Assembly: GCF_022549495.1 (NCBI RefSeq)
Contig: NZ_JAKZGD010000001.1
Span: 372,001 to 436,000 of the forward strand
DNA: 64,000 bases
Direction of reading: 5' to 3'
Source: Acinetobacter sp. ANC 4805
GTDB taxonomy: Bacteria > Pseudomonadota > Gammaproteobacteria > Pseudomonadales > Moraxellaceae
Shown here: in pieces, positions 51,231 through 62,216 of the stretch
How the letters are laid out: each line of letters starts with the position of its first letter
How positions within the stretch are numbered: the stretch's first letter is position 1
Position numbers and translations under genes: made by a program
The notes under the pieces: model-generated
The model's input: the letters and a program-made list of their open reading frames with translations, nothing else
What the model was told of the DNA's origin: nothing
The model's database searches: none

Positions 51231-52778
51231 TTATTTACCAAATAATGAACCAAGCAAACCTCTGACAATTTTTTGTCCTGTACTGCCGCCTAAACTACGT
51301 GCCGCACTTTTGGCAAAAGTACCTACAATATCCTGAGTGAGTTTTTCACGATCACGTTGTGCTTTTTCCACTGCTTTTTGTTGCTCTTTCGCAAAACGTT
51401 CCTGCTCTTTGGCTTGTTGCTTCGCTAAAGCATCCTGTTCTTTACTTTGTTGTTTTTCCAGTTCTTCTATTTCTTTTTGCTGAGATTGTTGTAGCACTTT
51501 CTTTTGCAGCATTTCATAAGCACTATCACGATCCACCGCTTGATCATAAACACCCGCAACAATACTTTGCGAAATAATAATTTGTCGTTCTTCTGGCGTG
51601 ATTGGCGTAAAAGAAGAATAAGGTGGCATTACCCAACCACGTTCTACAATTTGAGGTGTGCCTTGTTCGTCTAGGCAGCTAATCAATGCTTCACCGACTG
51701 CAAGCTCAGTAATGGCTTGATCCACTTTAAATTCGGGATTAGCTCGAAAGGTATCCGCTGCCGTTTTCACGGCTTTTTGATCTTTGGGAGTAAATGCCCG
51801 TAAGGCATGTTGTACTCGGTTACCCAATTGCCCTAATACGCTTTCAGGGAGATCGAGTGGGTTTTGGGTAATAAAATAAATCCCCACACCTTTGGAACGG
51901 ATCAAGCGAACTACTTGCTCAATTTTTTGTTGTAAGGCAGGGCTGGCATTATTAAATAATAAATGCGCTTCATCGAAGAAGAACACCAATTTGGGTTTAT
52001 CCATATCACCGACTTCCGGAAGTTGTTCAAATAATTCAGACAACATCCAAAGTAAAAAAGTGGCATAGAGTTTAGGTGTATTCATGAGCTTGTCAGCGGC
52101 TAAGATATTGATATAGCCATGACCATTGGTATCGGTTTGAATAAAGTCGAGAATATTCAGACTTGGCTCACCAAAAAACTGCTCGCCGCCTTGATCCGCC
52201 AAAGCTAATAGATTACGTTGAATTGCCCCGATGCTTGCTGGGGAAAGATTGCCGTACTCTGCTTTTAATTCAGCCGCATTTTCACTGACATAGGTCAGCA
52301 TTGCTTTAAGGTCTTTGAAATCAATTAATAAAAGCCCTTGATCATCTGCAACACGAAATACAGCCGAAAGCACGCCTTCTTGTGTGTCGTTGAGATTGAG
52401 CATTTGTGCTAATAATAAGGGGCCAATTTCCGAAATCGTGGTACGGATTGGATGTCCTTGTTGCCCAAATAAATCCCAAAACATAACGGGGGAAGCAGCA
52501 AATGGAATGGGGGTAAGTTGCAGGTTTTTCAGGCGCTCATCAAATTTAGGATTGCTACTGCCTGCTTTAGCCAAACTGGAGACATCGCCTTTGGCATCCG
52601 CCAGAAATACGGGCACACCCAGACGTGAAAAGCTCTCAGCAAGTACTTTAAGTGTAACCGTTTTACCTGTACCTGTTGCACCGGCAATTAAACCATGTCG
52701 GTTTGCAAATTGAGAATGTAAAACAATATCTTGTGTTGTGTCCGTGGTTTTTTTGGCAATAATAATGGGTGTGCTCAT
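51231..52778 (-). CDS. HerA-like / DUF853 ATPase (YjgR family)
   Basis: The 515-residue FtsK/HerA-superfamily ATPase has Walker [14 protein letters not shown] at residues 33-45, Walker [13 protein letters not shown] at about 265-276, and a sensor region [31 protein letters not shown] long Gln/Lys/Glu-rich coiled coil follows (residues 430-485), then a Gly-rich end. The family (DUF853, YjgR) has no agreed role. It is the only gene of its operon, with no NurA-like nuclease nearby. Confidence 0.88.
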   Translation of the reverse strand: MSTPIIIAKKTTDTTQDIVLHSQFANRHGLIAGATGTGKTVTLKVLAESFSRLGVPVFLADAKGDVSSLAKAGSSNPKFDERLKNLQLTPIPFAASPVMFWDLFGQQGHPIRTTISEIGPLLLAQMLNLNDTQEGVLSAVFRVADDQGLLLIDFKDLKAMLTYVSENAAELKAEYGNLSPASIGAIQRNLLALADQGGEQFFGEPSLNILDFIQTDTNGHGYINILAADKLMNTPKLYATFLLWMLSELFEQLPEVGDMDKPKLVFFFDEAHLLFNNASPALQQKIEQVVRLIRSKGVGIYFITQNPLDLPESVLGQLGNRVQHALRAFTPKDQKAVKTAADTFRANPEFKVDQAITELAVGEALISCLDEQGTPQIVERGWVMPPYSSFTPITPEERQIIISQSIVAGVYDQAVDRDSAYEMLQKKVLQQSQQKEIEELEKQQSKEQDALAKQQAKEQERFAKEQQKAVEKAQRDREKLTQDIVGTFAKSAARSLGGSTGQKIVRGLLGSLFGK

Positions 52779-52797
52779 TCTTCACCTATTCTTTATT

Positions 52798-53991
52798 TCA
52801 TTCGAGTTGTTTTAGTGCATTTTGAATATCTTGGATTAAATCTTCTGGATGTTCTAGTCCTATGCAGAAGCGAACCAACAAACCTTGTTGTAAATGTGTA
52901 TTTTTAAGTTCTCGCATCTGTTTTAAGTCATAGAGCATGACGAGACTGACTGGGCCGCCCCAACTAAACCCAAGCTTAAATAAAGTTAGGCTGTCACAGA
53001 ATTTACGAATTGCTGTGAGATCATACTCAGGCTTGAAAATCACACTGACTAAGCCCGCACTTTTGGCTGTAGTACAGGTCTCTGCCCAAAATTGATGACC
53101 TGCTGCATCAGGATTGCTTGGATGCAGTACTTGGCTAAATTGAGGTTGTTGCTTTAACCAATCGAGTACGGTGATTGCACTTTTAGATTGTTGTTCATAA
53201 CGGAGTGACATATGTGCCAAGCTGCGCTGAATTTGTGCAGTATCGTCGCCTGAAACAGAGATACCTTGAATGGCATGCATGCGATACAGTTTATGATGTA
53301 ACAGTTGGTCTCGTGTGACCACCGACCCCATTAAAATATCACCACCACCGCTTGGGTATTTGGTCAGTGCGTGTACTGTTATATCAACACTAAGATGTTC
53401 ATCTGAGAAATCAAAGGCATTAAAAGCAAGCCCTGCACCCCATGTATTATCCAGTGCTGTTAATACATGGGCTTGTTGGGCTTTTTTGACTAGATTTTTT
53501 AAGTCTGGAAATTCTAAAGTCACTGAACCTGCTGCTTCTAACCAAATAAGCTTAGTTTTCTCTGTAGGTTGAAAGCTTGCAGCATCAATCGGATTATAAA
53601 TTTTAACGCGAATATCATATCGATCTTGCAGATTTTTTAAATGCTCAAGGTTGGGGCCATAAATATTATCAGCCACCCATACTTCATCACCTGAACTTAA
53701 AAAAGCACTATTCACTAAATTGATTGCTGATAAACCACTTGGTGCAAGCAAGCAAAAATCTCCGCCTTCGATTTGGGCAATATTGTCAGCCAATGTGAAG
53801 GTTGTGGGTGTGCCATGTGTACCATAACTATAGTCATAGGCATCTGTCCAATGGCGATCAAAAAGGTGCGTTGTGGTCTTAAAAATTATTGTAGATGCAC
53901 GAAATAGGGGAGGTTGTATCGTTTCTATGTATTGAGGGGCTTGGCGTGGTGCATGAATCAGTGCGGTTTGTGGATAATTATGTTTAGTCAT
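52798..53991 (-). CDS. metC: Cystathionine beta-lyase / PLP-dependent Cys/Met metabolism enzyme
   Basis: The 397-residue enzyme of the Cys/Met metabolism PLP family has the phosphate-binding LLAPSGLSAINLV, the DNTWGAGLAFNAFDF block and the PLP-lysine motif HALTKYPSGGGDILMGSV. GFSWGGPVSLVM near the C-terminus matches the MetC group of gammaproteobacteria. It converts cystathionine to homocysteine in methionine synthesis; other C-S lyase activity is possible. The TKYPSGGGD sequence differs from the more usual TKYxSGHSD. Confidence 0.88.
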   Translation of the reverse strand: MTKHNYPQTALIHAPRQAPQYIETIQPPLFRASTIIFKTTTHLFDRHWTDAYDYSYGTHGTPTTFTLADNIAQIEGGDFCLLAPSGLSAINLVNSAFLSSGDEVWVADNIYGPNLEHLKNLQDRYDIRVKIYNPIDAASFQPTEKTKLIWLEAAGSVTLEFPDLKNLVKKAQQAHVLTALDNTWGAGLAFNAFDFSDEHLSVDITVHALTKYPSGGGDILMGSVVTRDQLLHHKLYRMHAIQGISVSGDDTAQIQRSLAHMSLRYEQQSKSAITVLDWLKQQPQFSQVLHPSNPDAAGHQFWAETCTTAKSAGLVSVIFKPEYDLTAIRKFCDSLTLFKLGFSWGGPVSLVMLYDLKQMRELKNTHLQQGLLVRFCIGLEHPEDLIQDIQNALKQLE

Positions 53992-54125
53992 GGGGCAAAA
54001 TTAAATCAATAGAATGATTTAGGTTAAGAGAAAATATGAAATCCTGCTAGTAATTTGCATATTTTGTACAGAATCGTTACAGATCAAAGCTTTCCTCTAA
54101 AACTGGCTTTATTTTTGCTAAGACT

Positions 54126-54147
54126 TATTATCATTCTAACGATAATA
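54126..54147. promoter_or_regulatory. Inverted repeat upstream of the amidotransferase gene
   Basis: TATTATC (54126-54132) and GATAATA (54141-54147), perfect 7-bp arms, 8-bp spacer, 12 bp before the ATG. It resembles a Fur-box half pattern (ATAAT/ATTAT) but is not a good full match. Candidate operator. Confidence 0.3.
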
Positions 54148-54158
54148 GGTTTACGCGA

Positions 54159-54887
54159 ATGAAGTCGCATTTAAGAGTGCATTATTTTCAGCACATTGCT
54201 GGTGAAGGATTTGGAAGTTGTCATGGCTTTTTAAAATCACATAAAGCAAAAATTACTGCTACAGAATTTTTTGCTTTGCCTGTTGATTTGTCACTTGAGT
54301 TGGAAGCACTTCCACATGTTGATGAGGTTGATTTACTCATTATTATGGGAGGGACGATGAGCGTGAATGATGAAGCAAATTATCCGTGGTTAAAATTAGA
54401 AAAAAGATGGTTGAGACGTTATTTGGCTGCGGGTAAACCTGCGATTGGTTTGTGTCTGGGTGGACAGTTGATTGCCAATGCATTAGGGGCGGCTGTCAGT
54501 CGAAATCAACATCAAGAATTGGGGTGGATGGATGTGGGTAGAGTTTCACACGTCCCTGAAAATTATTTTCAAATCCCTGATAAGCTTAATATTATGCAAT
54601 GGCACAGCGAGACCTTTGAGATTCCCCGTGGCGGCGTTCGTTTAGCAGAAAATAAGGTCTGCCAAAACCAAATGTATCAAATTGGGCGTAATGTGCTTGG
54701 CTTTCAGTTTCACCCTGAGATGACCCCGCATGCTTTGCAATTGTTGATTGAAAATGAAGAAGATAGTGCAGTATTCAATGGAAAATATGTTCAGCCTATG
54801 TCGGAGTTAAAAAAATCCATTAAAAGTAGGTTTGAACAAGGTAATCAATTGCTGAATCGAGCGATAGAATATGTCGTGAATGCTTAA
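54159..54887 (+). CDS. Class I glutamine amidotransferase (GMP synthase-like)
   Basis: The 242-residue single-domain protein has the class I GATase triad: nucleophile Cys in IGLCLGGQLIANALGA, and His and Glu in FQFHPEMTP. DLLIIMGGTMSVNDEANYPWL is the oxyanion-loop region. Such stand-alone proteins resemble the GMP synthase amidotransferase domain but often act on other substrates (for example glutamyl-amine hydrolysis). No synthetase partner is beside it. Confidence 0.85.
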   Translation: MKSHLRVHYFQHIAGEGFGSCHGFLKSHKAKITATEFFALPVDLSLELEALPHVDEVDLLIIMGGTMSVNDEANYPWLKLEKRWLRRYLAAGKPAIGLCLGGQLIANALGAAVSRNQHQELGWMDVGRVSHVPENYFQIPDKLNIMQWHSETFEIPRGGVRLAENKVCQNQMYQIGRNVLGFQFHPEMTPHALQLLIENEEDSAVFNGKYVQPMSELKKSIKSRFEQGNQLLNRAIEYVVNA

Positions 54888-54919
54888 CGCCACTAAAACT
54901 TAAAAAAATAAAAGAAGAA

Positions 54920-54948
54920 TTGCATAAGACTTAAACAATCGTTATAAT
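54920..54948 (+). promoter_or_regulatory. Sigma-70 promoter of the S10 ribosomal operon
   Basis: TTGCAT (54920-54925), 17-bp spacer, TATAAT (54943-54948). The leader of about 155 nt before rpsJ contains a CCCTC-AAATG-GAGGG hairpin (54955-54969) and further weak stems, a possible site for L4-type autoregulation as in E. coli. Confidence 0.85.
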
Positions 54949-55113
54949 GGGCGACCCTCAAATGGAGGGCGTTTGCTACGAAGAAAGTAGTAAATGCATG
55001 ACAGTCGTGGCATCGATCATGACCTTAGTGATTTTCACTGCCCTTGACACTTGCCAATAAGGTGAGGTGCGTCATGGGTGATTCTTTATATATTTGGCTT
55101 GGAGTTTACTGGT

Positions 55114-55425
55114 ATGTCTAACCAGAGAATTCGTATCCGTTTGAAGTCTTTTGATCATCGTCTGATTGATCAATCTGCTCAAGAGATCGTAGAAACCGCT
55201 AAGCGTACTGGCGCACAAGTGTGTGGTCCAATTCCGATGCCTACTCGCATCGAACGCTTCAACGTTCTTACTTCACCACACGTCAACAAAGACGCTCGTG
55301 ATCAGTATGAAATCCGCACTTATAAACGTTTGATCGATATCGTTCAACCTACAGATAAAACTGTTGATGCATTGATGAAATTAGATCTTGCTGCTGGTGT
55401 TGATGTTCAGATCGCTTTGGGTTAA
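55114..55425 (+). CDS. rpsJ: 30S ribosomal protein S10
   Basis: The 103-residue S10/NusE has the motif [39 protein letters not shown]. It sits in the 30S head and joins transcription antitermination with NusB. The frame is open upstream to 55078, but the ATG at 55114 ([10 protein letters not shown]) gives the standard length. First gene of the S10 operon. Confidence 0.98.
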
Positions 55426-55482
55426 GGCTTTCGGTTAATTAACGTTCAGTTAATTAGGCCGCTTTTTTAGAGGTTTATGCAC

Positions 55483-56121
55483 ATGGCTATTGGTTTAGTC
55501 GGTCGCAAATGTGGTATGACTCGCGTCTTTACAGATGCTGGTGTATCTGTACCTGTTACAGTTATCGAAGTCGATCCAAACCGCATTACGCAAATCAAAA
55601 CACTTGAAACTGATGGTTATCAAGCAATTCAAGTAACTACTGGTGAACGTCGCGAATCGCGCGTAACTAACGCTCAGAAAGGTCACTTCGCTAAAGCGGG
55701 TGTTGCTGCTGGTCGTTTAGTTAAAGAGTTCCGTGTTACTGAAGCTGAGCTTGAAGGCCGTGAAGTTGGTGCTTCTATCGGTGTTGATTTGTTCACAGTT
55801 GGTCAAATTGTTGACGTAACTGGTCAATCAAAAGGTAAAGGCTTCCAAGGTGGTGTTAAGCGTTGGAATTTCCGTACGCAAGATGCTACTCATGGTAACT
55901 CTGTATCTCACCGTGTATTAGGTTCTACAGGTCAAAACCAGACTCCTGGTCGCGTGTTCAAAGGCAAGAAAATGGCTGGTCACTTAGGTGACGAACGCGT
56001 AACAGTTCAAGGTCTTGAAATTGTATCTATTGACGCTGAACGTTCTGTTTTAGTTGTTAAAGGTGCTGTTCCTGGTGCAACGAATGGTGACGTTATTGTA
56101 CGTCCTACCATCAAGGCCTGA
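55483..56121 (+). CDS. rplC: 50S ribosomal protein L3
   Basis: The 212-residue L3 has [29 protein letters not shown] and the central loop [31 protein letters not shown], whose Gln is methylated in E. coli. It reaches into the peptidyl-transferase region. The start at 55483, not 55477, fits the AGAGG ribosome binding site. Confidence 0.98.
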   Translation: MAIGLVGRKCGMTRVFTDAGVSVPVTVIEVDPNRITQIKTLETDGYQAIQVTTGERRESRVTNAQKGHFAKAGVAAGRLVKEFRVTEAELEGREVGASIGVDLFTVGQIVDVTGQSKGKGFQGGVKRWNFRTQDATHGNSVSHRVLGSTGQNQTPGRVFKGKKMAGHLGDERVTVQGLEIVSIDAERSVLVVKGAVPGATNGDVIVRPTIKA

Positions 56122-56132
56122 GGGGAAATACT

Positions 56133-56735
56133 GTGAATTTAAAAACTGTTTCCGGCTCTGCTGTTGAATTGTCTGAAGTTGCTTTCGGACGTGAGTTTAA
56201 CGAAGCGCTTGTACACCAAGTTGTTACAGCTTACTTAGCTGGTGGTCGTCAAGGTTCGAAAGCTCAAAAATCACGTGCAGACGTTTCTGGCGGTGGTAAA
56301 AAACCATTCCGTCAAAAAGGTACTGGTCGCGCTCGTGCGGGTTCTATTCGTAGCCCTATCTGGGTTGGTGGTGGTAAAACTTTTGCTGCTCGCCCACAAG
56401 ATTGGTCTCAAAAAGTAAACCGTAAGATGTATCGCGGTGCAATGCAATGTATCTTAGCTGAACTTGTTCGCCAAGATCGTCTTGTATTAGTTGAAGAGTT
56501 TGCTGTTGCAGCTCCAAAAACTAAAGAATTGCTTGCAAAACTTACAGACTTGAATGCAACTCGTGCATTGATCATTACAGATGCTGTAGATGAGAACTTG
56601 TATCTTGCAGCTCGCAACCTTCCACACGTTGATGTGGTAGATGCAACTGCGATTGATCCAGTTAGCTTGATTGCATTTGATAAAGTTGTAATGTCTGTAG
56701 CTGCTGCTAAGAAAATTGAGGTAGAACTCGGATGA
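56133..56735 (+). CDS. rplD: 50S ribosomal protein L4
   Basis: The 200-residue L4 lies at the peptide exit tunnel and is the autoregulator of S10 operons in E. coli. The tunnel loop reads [29 protein letters not shown]. The start codon is GTG. The stop overlaps the rplW start by 4 bp (ATGA). Confidence 0.98.
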   Translation: MNLKTVSGSAVELSEVAFGREFNEALVHQVVTAYLAGGRQGSKAQKSRADVSGGGKKPFRQKGTGRARAGSIRSPIWVGGGKTFAARPQDWSQKVNRKMYRGAMQCILAELVRQDRLVLVEEFAVAAPKTKELLAKLTDLNATRALIITDAVDENLYLAARNLPHVDVVDATAIDPVSLIAFDKVVMSVAAAKKIEVELG

Positions 56736-57052
56736 ACAACGAACGTATCTATCAAGTCCTATTAGGACCAGTATTCTCAGAAAAAGCACAAGTTTTAGGT
56801 GATACTGCTGGTGTTCAAGTGTTCAAAGTTGCATTAAATGCAAACAAACTTGAAATCAAAAAAGCAGTTGAGCAGCTCTTTGGTGTTGAAGTTGTTAAAA
56901 TTAATACAACAATCACTAAAGGTAAAACAAAACGCTTTGGTAAATCATTAGGACGCCGTTCTGATGTGAAAAAAGCATACGTCACCCTGAAAGCTGGCCA
57001 AGATGTAGAAATGGCTGACTTGGGCGATACCGCTGAAAATGCAGCGGAATAA
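56732..57052 (+). CDS. rplW: 50S ribosomal protein L23
   Basis: The 106-residue L23 has [19 protein letters not shown] and the [22 protein letters not shown] element. It is the dock for trigger factor and SRP at the tunnel exit. It is translationally coupled to rplD. Confidence 0.98.
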   Translation: MNNERIYQVLLGPVFSEKAQVLGDTAGVQVFKVALNANKLEIKKAVEQLFGVEVVKINTTITKGKTKRFGKSLGRRSDVKKAYVTLKAGQDVEMADLGDTAENAAE

Positions 57053-57063
57053 GGACGAAAATT

Positions 57064-57888
57064 ATGCCAATTCAAAAATGTAAGCCAACGTCTCCAGGAC
57101 GTCGCTTTGTAGAGAAAGTGGTTCATGACCATCTTCACAAAGGCGCTCCATATGCTCCGTTGGTAGAAGCTAAAAAACGTACTGGTGGTCGTAATAACAA
57201 CGGTCACATTACTACGCGTCACGTAGGTGGTGGTCATAAACAAAACTACCGTCTTGTTGACTTTAAACGTAATAAAGATGGTATTCCTGCGACTGTAGAG
57301 CGTATTGAATACGATCCTAACCGTACAGCACACATTGCTTTAGTTTTGTATGCTGATGGTGAGCGTCGTTATATTATTGCGCCTAAAGGTTTACGTGCTG
57401 GTGATAAAGTTCAATCTGGTAACGATGCTCCAATTCGTCCAGGTAACTGTTTGCCACTTCGTAATATGCCAATCGGTTCTACCTTACATAATGTTGAACT
57501 TAAAATCGGTAAAGGTGCTCAAATTGCACGTTCTGCTGGTACTTCAGTTCAGTTGTTGGGTCGTGATGGTTCTTACGCTATCGTTCGTTTACGTTCTGGT
57601 GAAATGCGTAAAATCCATGTTGAATGTCGTGCTGTTATTGGTGAAGTTTCTAACCAAGAAAGCAACCTTCGTTCATTGGGTAAAGCTGGTGCAGCGCGCT
57701 GGCGTGGTGTTCGTCCTACCGTTCGTGGTATGGCGATGAACCCAGTTGACCATCCACACGGTGGTGGTGAAGGACGTAGTAAAGGTATTCAACCTGTAAG
57801 TCCATGGGGTCAAAAAGCTAAAGGGTACAAGACACGTACCAATAAGCGTACGACTAAGATGATTATTCGCGACCGTCGCGTCAAGTAA
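57064..57888 (+). CDS. rplB: 50S ribosomal protein L2
   Basis: The 274-residue L2 has the [12 protein letters not shown]-terminus and the C-terminal [25 protein letters not shown] block, with the His needed for peptidyl transfer and subunit joining. Standard position in the S10 operon. Confidence 0.98.
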   Translation: MPIQKCKPTSPGRRFVEKVVHDHLHKGAPYAPLVEAKKRTGGRNNNGHITTRHVGGGHKQNYRLVDFKRNKDGIPATVERIEYDPNRTAHIALVLYADGERRYIIAPKGLRAGDKVQSGNDAPIRPGNCLPLRNMPIGSTLHNVELKIGKGAQIARSAGTSVQLLGRDGSYAIVRLRSGEMRKIHVECRAVIGEVSNQESNLRSLGKAGAARWRGVRPTVRGMAMNPVDHPHGGGEGRSKGIQPVSPWGQKAKGYKTRTNKRTTKMIIRDRRVK

Positions 57889-57901
57889 AGGAATCTGAAT
57901 A

Positions 57902-58177
57902 ATGCCTCGTTCATTAAAAAAAGGTCCATTCGTCGACGCGCACTTGTTTGCTAAGGTTGAAGCAGCTGTTGCAGCGAATAACCGTAAGCCAATCAAGACT
58001 TGGTCACGTCGTTCAATGATCCTACCAGACTTTGTTGGTTTAACAATTTCTGTTCACAATGGTCGTAACCATGTTCCAGTAATTATTACTGAGCATATGG
58101 TTGGTCATAAACTAGGTGAATTCGCGCCAACTCGTACCTATCGTGGTCACGGTGTTGATAAGAAGTCTAAACGTTAA
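57902..58177 (+). CDS. rpsS: 30S ribosomal protein S19
   Basis: The 91-residue S19 has [21 protein letters not shown] and [13 protein letters not shown]. It binds 16S rRNA in the head next to S13. Confidence 0.98.
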   Translation: MPRSLKKGPFVDAHLFAKVEAAVAANNRKPIKTWSRRSMILPDFVGLTISVHNGRNHVPVIITEHMVGHKLGEFAPTRTYRGHGVDKKSKR

Positions 58178-58185
58178 TAGGTGCT

Positions 58186-58518
58186 ATGATGGAAGTAACT
58201 GCAAAATTACGCGGTGCCGCTATCTCGGCACAGAAAGCACGTTTAGTTGCTGATTTGATCCGTGGTAAATCGATTGCACGCGCGCTTGATATTTTGAACT
58301 TCAGCAACAAGAAAGCAGCTGTGCTTGTTAAAAAAGCACTTGAATCTGCAATCGCAAATGCTGAACACAACAACAGCTTAGATGTTGATGACCTTAAAGT
58401 AACTACGATTTACGTTGATGAAGGCATGAGCCTTAAACGTATTATGCCACGTGCTAAAGGCCGTGCAGATCGTATTACTAAGCGTACTTGTCACATCACC
58501 GTTAAGGTAGGGGTTTGA
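58186..58518 (+). CDS. rplV: 50S ribosomal protein L22
   Basis: The 110-residue L22 has [22 protein letters not shown] and the tunnel-lining hairpin [18 protein letters not shown] (macrolide-resistance site). Two adjacent ATG codons (58186, 58189) are possible. The rpsC start follows the stop by one base. Confidence 0.97.
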   Translation: MMEVTAKLRGAAISAQKARLVADLIRGKSIARALDILNFSNKKAAVLVKKALESAIANAEHNNSLDVDDLKVTTIYVDEGMSLKRIMPRAKGRADRITKRTCHITVKVGV

Positions 58519-58519
58519 T

Positions 58520-59272
58520 ATGGGTCAGAAGGTTCATCCAATCGGTATCCGCCTAGGTGTTGTGAAACGTCATAACGCTAACTGGTATGCGAGTCCGAAA
58601 CAATACGCTGAATATTTGCTTAAAGATCTTCAAGTTCGTGAGTTTTTGTTGAAAAAACTTAAGAATGCGATGGTAAGCAATATTCTTATCGAACGTCCTA
58701 CAGGTGCTGCTAAAGTAACAATTAGCACTGCTCGTCCAGGTATCGTAATCGGTAAAAAAGGCGAAGATATTGAAAAATTACAGCGCGAACTCACCAATAT
58801 TATGGGTGTTCCAGCGCAAGTTAGCATTAATGAAATTGATCGCCCTGACTTAGATGCGCGTTTAGTTGCTGAAGCAATTGCTTCTCAATTAGAAAAGCGT
58901 GTTATGTTCCGTCGTGCTATGAAGCGTGCGGTTCAAAACACGATGCGTGCTGGTGCTAAAGGTATCAAAGTTGAGGTTTCTGGTCGTTTAGGCGGTGCAG
59001 AGATTGCTCGTACTGAATGGTATCGTGAAGGTCGTGTACCTTTGCATACACTTCGTGCAGACATCGACTATGCAACTATGCGTGCAGAAACAACATACGG
59101 TACGATCGGTGTTAAAGTTTGGATTTTCCGTGGCGAGATCTTAGGTGGCATGAAACAAGTCATGAACCCTGCTCCTGCTGAAGAGCGTCCAGCTAAACGT
59201 GGTCGTGGTCGTGGTGAAGGTCAAGAGCGTCGTGGTCGTCGCGGTGACCGTGCTGCTGACAAGGGAGAATAA
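58520..59272 (+). CDS. rpsC: 30S ribosomal protein S3
   Basis: The 250-residue S3 has a KH domain ([20 protein letters not shown]) that lines the mRNA entry channel and helps helicase activity. The C-terminal tail is very rich in Arg/Gly ([18 protein letters not shown]), longer than in E. coli. Confidence 0.98.
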   Translation: MGQKVHPIGIRLGVVKRHNANWYASPKQYAEYLLKDLQVREFLLKKLKNAMVSNILIERPTGAAKVTISTARPGIVIGKKGEDIEKLQRELTNIMGVPAQVSINEIDRPDLDARLVAEAIASQLEKRVMFRRAMKRAVQNTMRAGAKGIKVEVSGRLGGAEIARTEWYREGRVPLHTLRADIDYATMRAETTYGTIGVKVWIFRGEILGGMKQVMNPAPAEERPAKRGRGRGEGQERRGRRGDRAADKGE

Positions 59273-59275
59273 TCC

Positions 59276-59689
59276 ATGTTGCAACCTAAACGTACCAAAT
59301 TCCGTAAAGTGCACAAAGGCCGTAACACTGGTCTAGCGCATCGTGGTAGTACAGTATCATTTGGTTCGATTGCAATTAAAGCAACTGAACGTGGTCGTAT
59401 GACTGCGCGTCAGATTGAAGCTGCACGTCGTACCATTAGCCGTCGTATTAAACGTGGTGGTAAAATCTTCATCCGCGTATTCCCAGATAAACCAATTACT
59501 GAAAAACCATTAGAAGTTCGTATGGGTAAAGGTAAGGGTAGTGTGGAATACTGGGTTTGTCAGATTCAACCAGGTAAGATCCTGTACGAAATTGAAGGTG
59601 TTAGCGATGAGTTAGCGCGTGAAGCTTTTGCTTTAGCTGCTGCTAAACTCCCGTTTAAAACCACTATCGTGACTCGGACGGTGATGTAA
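59276..59689 (+). CDS. rplP: 50S ribosomal protein L16
   Basis: The 137-residue L16 has [17 protein letters not shown] and [19 protein letters not shown]. It binds the elbow of A-site tRNA and is added late in 50S assembly. The stop shares a base with the rpmC start. Confidence 0.98.
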   Translation: MLQPKRTKFRKVHKGRNTGLAHRGSTVSFGSIAIKATERGRMTARQIEAARRTISRRIKRGGKIFIRVFPDKPITEKPLEVRMGKGKGSVEYWVCQIQPGKILYEIEGVSDELAREAFALAAAKLPFKTTIVTRTVM

Positions 59690-59886
59690 TGAAAATTAAA
59701 GATCTACGTGAAAAGTCGGTAGAAGAGTTGAAAGCTTTGCTTGATGAGCAGCAGCTTAACCAATTCCGTCTTCGTATGGCGAAAGCAACTGGTCAATTAG
59801 GCAAATCGCATGAAGTGCAAATTGCTCGTAAGACAATTGCTCGTATCAAGACACTCCTTACCGAAAAACAGGGGAACGGACAATGA
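59689..59886 (+). CDS. rpmC: 50S ribosomal protein L29
   Basis: The 65-residue helical L29 reads [18 protein letters not shown] and [12 protein letters not shown]. It lies at the tunnel exit beside L23. It overlaps rpsQ by 4 bp (ATGA). Confidence 0.97.
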   Translation: MKIKDLREKSVEELKALLDEQQLNQFRLRMAKATGQLGKSHEVQIARKTIARIKTLLTEKQGNGQ

Positions 59887-60140
59887 GTGAAAAAACAGTC
59901 CGCACGTTAACCGGCAAAGTAGTAAGTGACAAAATGGACAAGTCTATTGTTGTACTTATCGAACGCCGCGTTCAACACCCGTTGTACGGCAAATCAATCC
60001 GCCGTTCAACTAAATTACACGCTCATGATGAGAACAATGTTGCTAAAACTGGCGACTTGGTAACCATCAAAGAAAGCCGCCCAATTTCTAAAACTAAAGC
60101 TTGGACTTTAGTGGAAGTCGTTGAAGCAGCTGCTGAGTAA
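59883..60140 (+). CDS. rpsQ: 30S ribosomal protein S17
   Basis: The 85-residue S17 has an OB fold with [27 protein letters not shown] and the later [15 protein letters not shown]. It is the last gene of the S10 part; a 92-bp gap with a large hairpin separates it from rplN. Confidence 0.98.
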   Translation: MSEKTVRTLTGKVVSDKMDKSIVVLIERRVQHPLYGKSIRRSTKLHAHDENNVAKTGDLVTIKESRPISKTKAWTLVEVVEAAAE

Positions 60141-60156
60141 TTAGACGTTCTTGTTG

Positions 60157-60212
60157 CATCATCGGACAATTTCGAGTACTCTTTGAGCCTTTCGAAATTG
60201 TGACCGGTGATG
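60157..60212 (+). promoter_or_regulatory. Long stem-loop at the S10/spc junction
   Basis: CATCATCGG (60157-60165) pairs with CCGGTGATG (60204-60212) with one G-U pair, and CAATTTCGA (60167-60175) pairs with TCGAAATTG (60192-60200). The apical loop is 16 nt. It fills most of the gap between rpsQ and rplN and ends about 20 nt before the rplN ATG. No T run, so processing or autoregulation is more likely than termination. Confidence 0.7.
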
Positions 60213-60232
60213 CTCGGTTTTGGAGTAGGGCA

Positions 60233-60601
60233 ATGATTCAAACCGAAAGTATGCTCGACGTAGCAGACAACAGTGGTGCACGCCGCGTACAATGTATTAA
60301 AGTACTTGGTGGTTCACACCGTCGTTATGCTTCAGTTGGCGATATTATTAAAGTTACTGTAAAAGAAGCAATTCCACGCGCACGTGTTAAAAAAGGTGAC
60401 GTAATGAATGCTGTAGTTGTACGTACAAAATTCGGCATCCGTCGTCCAGATGGTTCAGTTATTCGTTTCGACGATAACGCAGCTGTTATTTTGAACAACA
60501 ACAAAGCTCCGATTGCTACTCGTATCTTCGGACCAGTGACTCGTGAACTTCGTACTGAACAGTTCATGAAAATCATTTCATTGGCTCCTGAAGTTCTATA
60601 A
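60233..60601 (+). CDS. rplN: 50S ribosomal protein L14
   Basis: The 122-residue L14 has [27 protein letters not shown] and the later NAAVILNNN. It binds 23S rRNA and the S30 interface at bridge B8. The frame is open to 60200, but ATG 60233 with a GGAG site gives the right length. First gene of the spc block. Confidence 0.98.
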   Translation: MIQTESMLDVADNSGARRVQCIKVLGGSHRRYASVGDIIKVTVKEAIPRARVKKGDVMNAVVVRTKFGIRRPDGSVIRFDDNAAVILNNNKAPIATRIFGPVTRELRTEQFMKIISLAPEVL

Positions 60602-60610
60602 GAGGCAATC

Positions 60611-60928
60611 ATGGCTAAGATTAAAAAAGGCGATCAAGTAATTGTGATCGCAGGTAAAGAAAAAGGCAAACAAGGTGTTGTTTTGTCTGTTTCTGAAGAT
60701 CGAGTTAAGGTCGAAGGTCTTAACTTAGTGAAGAAGCACCAAAAGCCAAACCGTGTAACTGGCGCTGAAGGCGGTATTGTTACTCAAGAGGCGACGCTTC
60801 ATATTTCAAACGTGGCAATTTTTAATGCTACAACCCAAAAGGCTGACCGTATTGGTTACCAAGTGATTGATGGCGCGAAAACTCGTGTTTATAAATCAAA
60901 TGGTGAATCAGTGGCGGTAGCGAAGTAA
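60611..60928 (+). CDS. rplX: 50S ribosomal protein L24
   Basis: The 105-residue L24 has a KOW motif ([23 protein letters not shown]) and the VKKHQKPNR element. It starts 50S assembly. Confidence 0.98.
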   Translation: MAKIKKGDQVIVIAGKEKGKQGVVLSVSEDRVKVEGLNLVKKHQKPNRVTGAEGGIVTQEATLHISNVAIFNATTQKADRIGYQVIDGAKTRVYKSNGESVAVAK

Positions 60929-60943
60929 TAGGTTGAAAAGGCG

Positions 60944-61480
60944 ATGGCCAGACTTAAAGCACGTTACAACGAAGAACTTAAAGCGAAGTTACAAGAACAA
61001 CTTGGCGTTAAGAATGTGATGGATATTCCTCGCATTACTAAAATTACCCTTAACATGGGTGTAGGCGCAGCTGCAACTGATAAGAAATTATTAGATGGTG
61101 CTGTTGCTGATATGCAACTCATTGCTGGTCAAAAACCAGTTGTGACACTTGCTCGTAAATCAATCGCTGGTTTTAAAATCCGTGATGGTTGGCCAATTGG
61201 TTGTAAAGTTACTTTACGTGGCGACCAAATGTACGAATTCTTGGATCGTTTGATCTCGATCGCTATCCCTCGTATCCGTGACTTCCGTGGTTTCTCTTCG
61301 AAATCATTTGATGGTCGTGGTAACTACTCGATGGGTTTAAAAGAGCAGATCGTTTTCCCTGAAATCGATTTTGACAAAATTGATCGTATCCGTGGTTTAG
61401 ACATCACGATTACGACTACTGCTCGTAGCGATGACGAAGGCCGTGCGCTTATGCGTGCATTCGGCTTCCCGTTCAAATAA
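60944..61480 (+). CDS. rplE: 50S ribosomal protein L5
   Basis: The 178-residue L5 reads [35 protein letters not shown] and [24 protein letters not shown]. It binds 5S rRNA and contacts P-site tRNA. Confidence 0.98.
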   Translation: MARLKARYNEELKAKLQEQLGVKNVMDIPRITKITLNMGVGAAATDKKLLDGAVADMQLIAGQKPVVTLARKSIAGFKIRDGWPIGCKVTLRGDQMYEFLDRLISIAIPRIRDFRGFSSKSFDGRGNYSMGLKEQIVFPEIDFDKIDRIRGLDITITTTARSDDEGRALMRAFGFPFK

Positions 61481-61489
61481 GAGGTCGAT

Positions 61490-61795
61490 ATGGCTAAGAA
61501 AGGTATGATTAATCGCGAGTTGAAACGCGAAAAGACAGTTGCTAAATACGCTGCAAAACGTGCTGAATTAAAAGCAACGATTGCTAATGTAAATGCAACT
61601 GACGAAGAACGTTTCGCAGCGACGCTAAAATTACAAGCATTACCACGTAATGCATCTCCAGTACGTCTTCGTAACCGCTGTGGTTTAACTGGTCGTCCTC
61701 ATGGTTACTTCCGTAAGTTCGGTTTAAGCCGTAACAAATTACGTGACACAGTAATGCAGGGTGATGTACCAGGCGTTGTTAAAGCAAGCTGGTAA
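61490..61795 (+). CDS. rpsN: 30S ribosomal protein S14
   Basis: The 101-residue, zinc-free long form of S14 ends [26 protein letters not shown]. Only one Cys remains, so this is the C- type normal for gammaproteobacteria. Confidence 0.97.
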   Translation: MAKKGMINRELKREKTVAKYAAKRAELKATIANVNATDEERFAATLKLQALPRNASPVRLRNRCGLTGRPHGYFRKFGLSRNKLRDTVMQGDVPGVVKASW

Positions 61796-61807
61796 GGAGC
61801 GACTATA

Positions 61808-62203
61808 ATGAGTATGCAAGATACCGTTGCCGACATGTTAACGCGTGTTCGTAACGCACAAATGGCAAAGAAACAAACTGTTTCTATGCCGTCTTCTAAG
61901 TTGAAAGTTGCGATTGCAAATGTACTTCAACAAGAAGGTTATATTTCAGATGTAGCAGTTGCTCAAGAAGATGCAAAAGCTACTTTGACTATTACGTTAA
62001 AATATTTCGAAGGCAAGCCAGTCATCGAAACTGTGAAGCGCGTAAGCCGTCCAGGTCTTCGTCAATATCGCGGTAAAGATGCACTTCCTAGCGTTAAGCA
62101 AGGTTTAGGTGTTGCAATTGTTTCTACAAGCAAAGGCATCATGACTGATCGCGCTGCACGTGCTGCAGGCGTTGGTGGTGAAGTTATTGCTTTTGTTTCT
62201 TAA
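61808..62203 (+). CDS. rpsH: 30S ribosomal protein S8
   Basis: The 131-residue S8 reads [20 protein letters not shown] and ends [26 protein letters not shown]. In E. coli S8 is the translational repressor of the spc operon. ATG codons at 61808 and 61814 are both possible. Confidence 0.98.
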   Translation: MSMQDTVADMLTRVRNAQMAKKQTVSMPSSKLKVAIANVLQQEGYISDVAVAQEDAKATLTITLKYFEGKPVIETVKRVSRPGLRQYRGKDALPSVKQGLGVAIVSTSKGIMTDRAARAAGVGGEVIAFVS

Positions 62204-62216
62204 TAGGTGATTCCTC

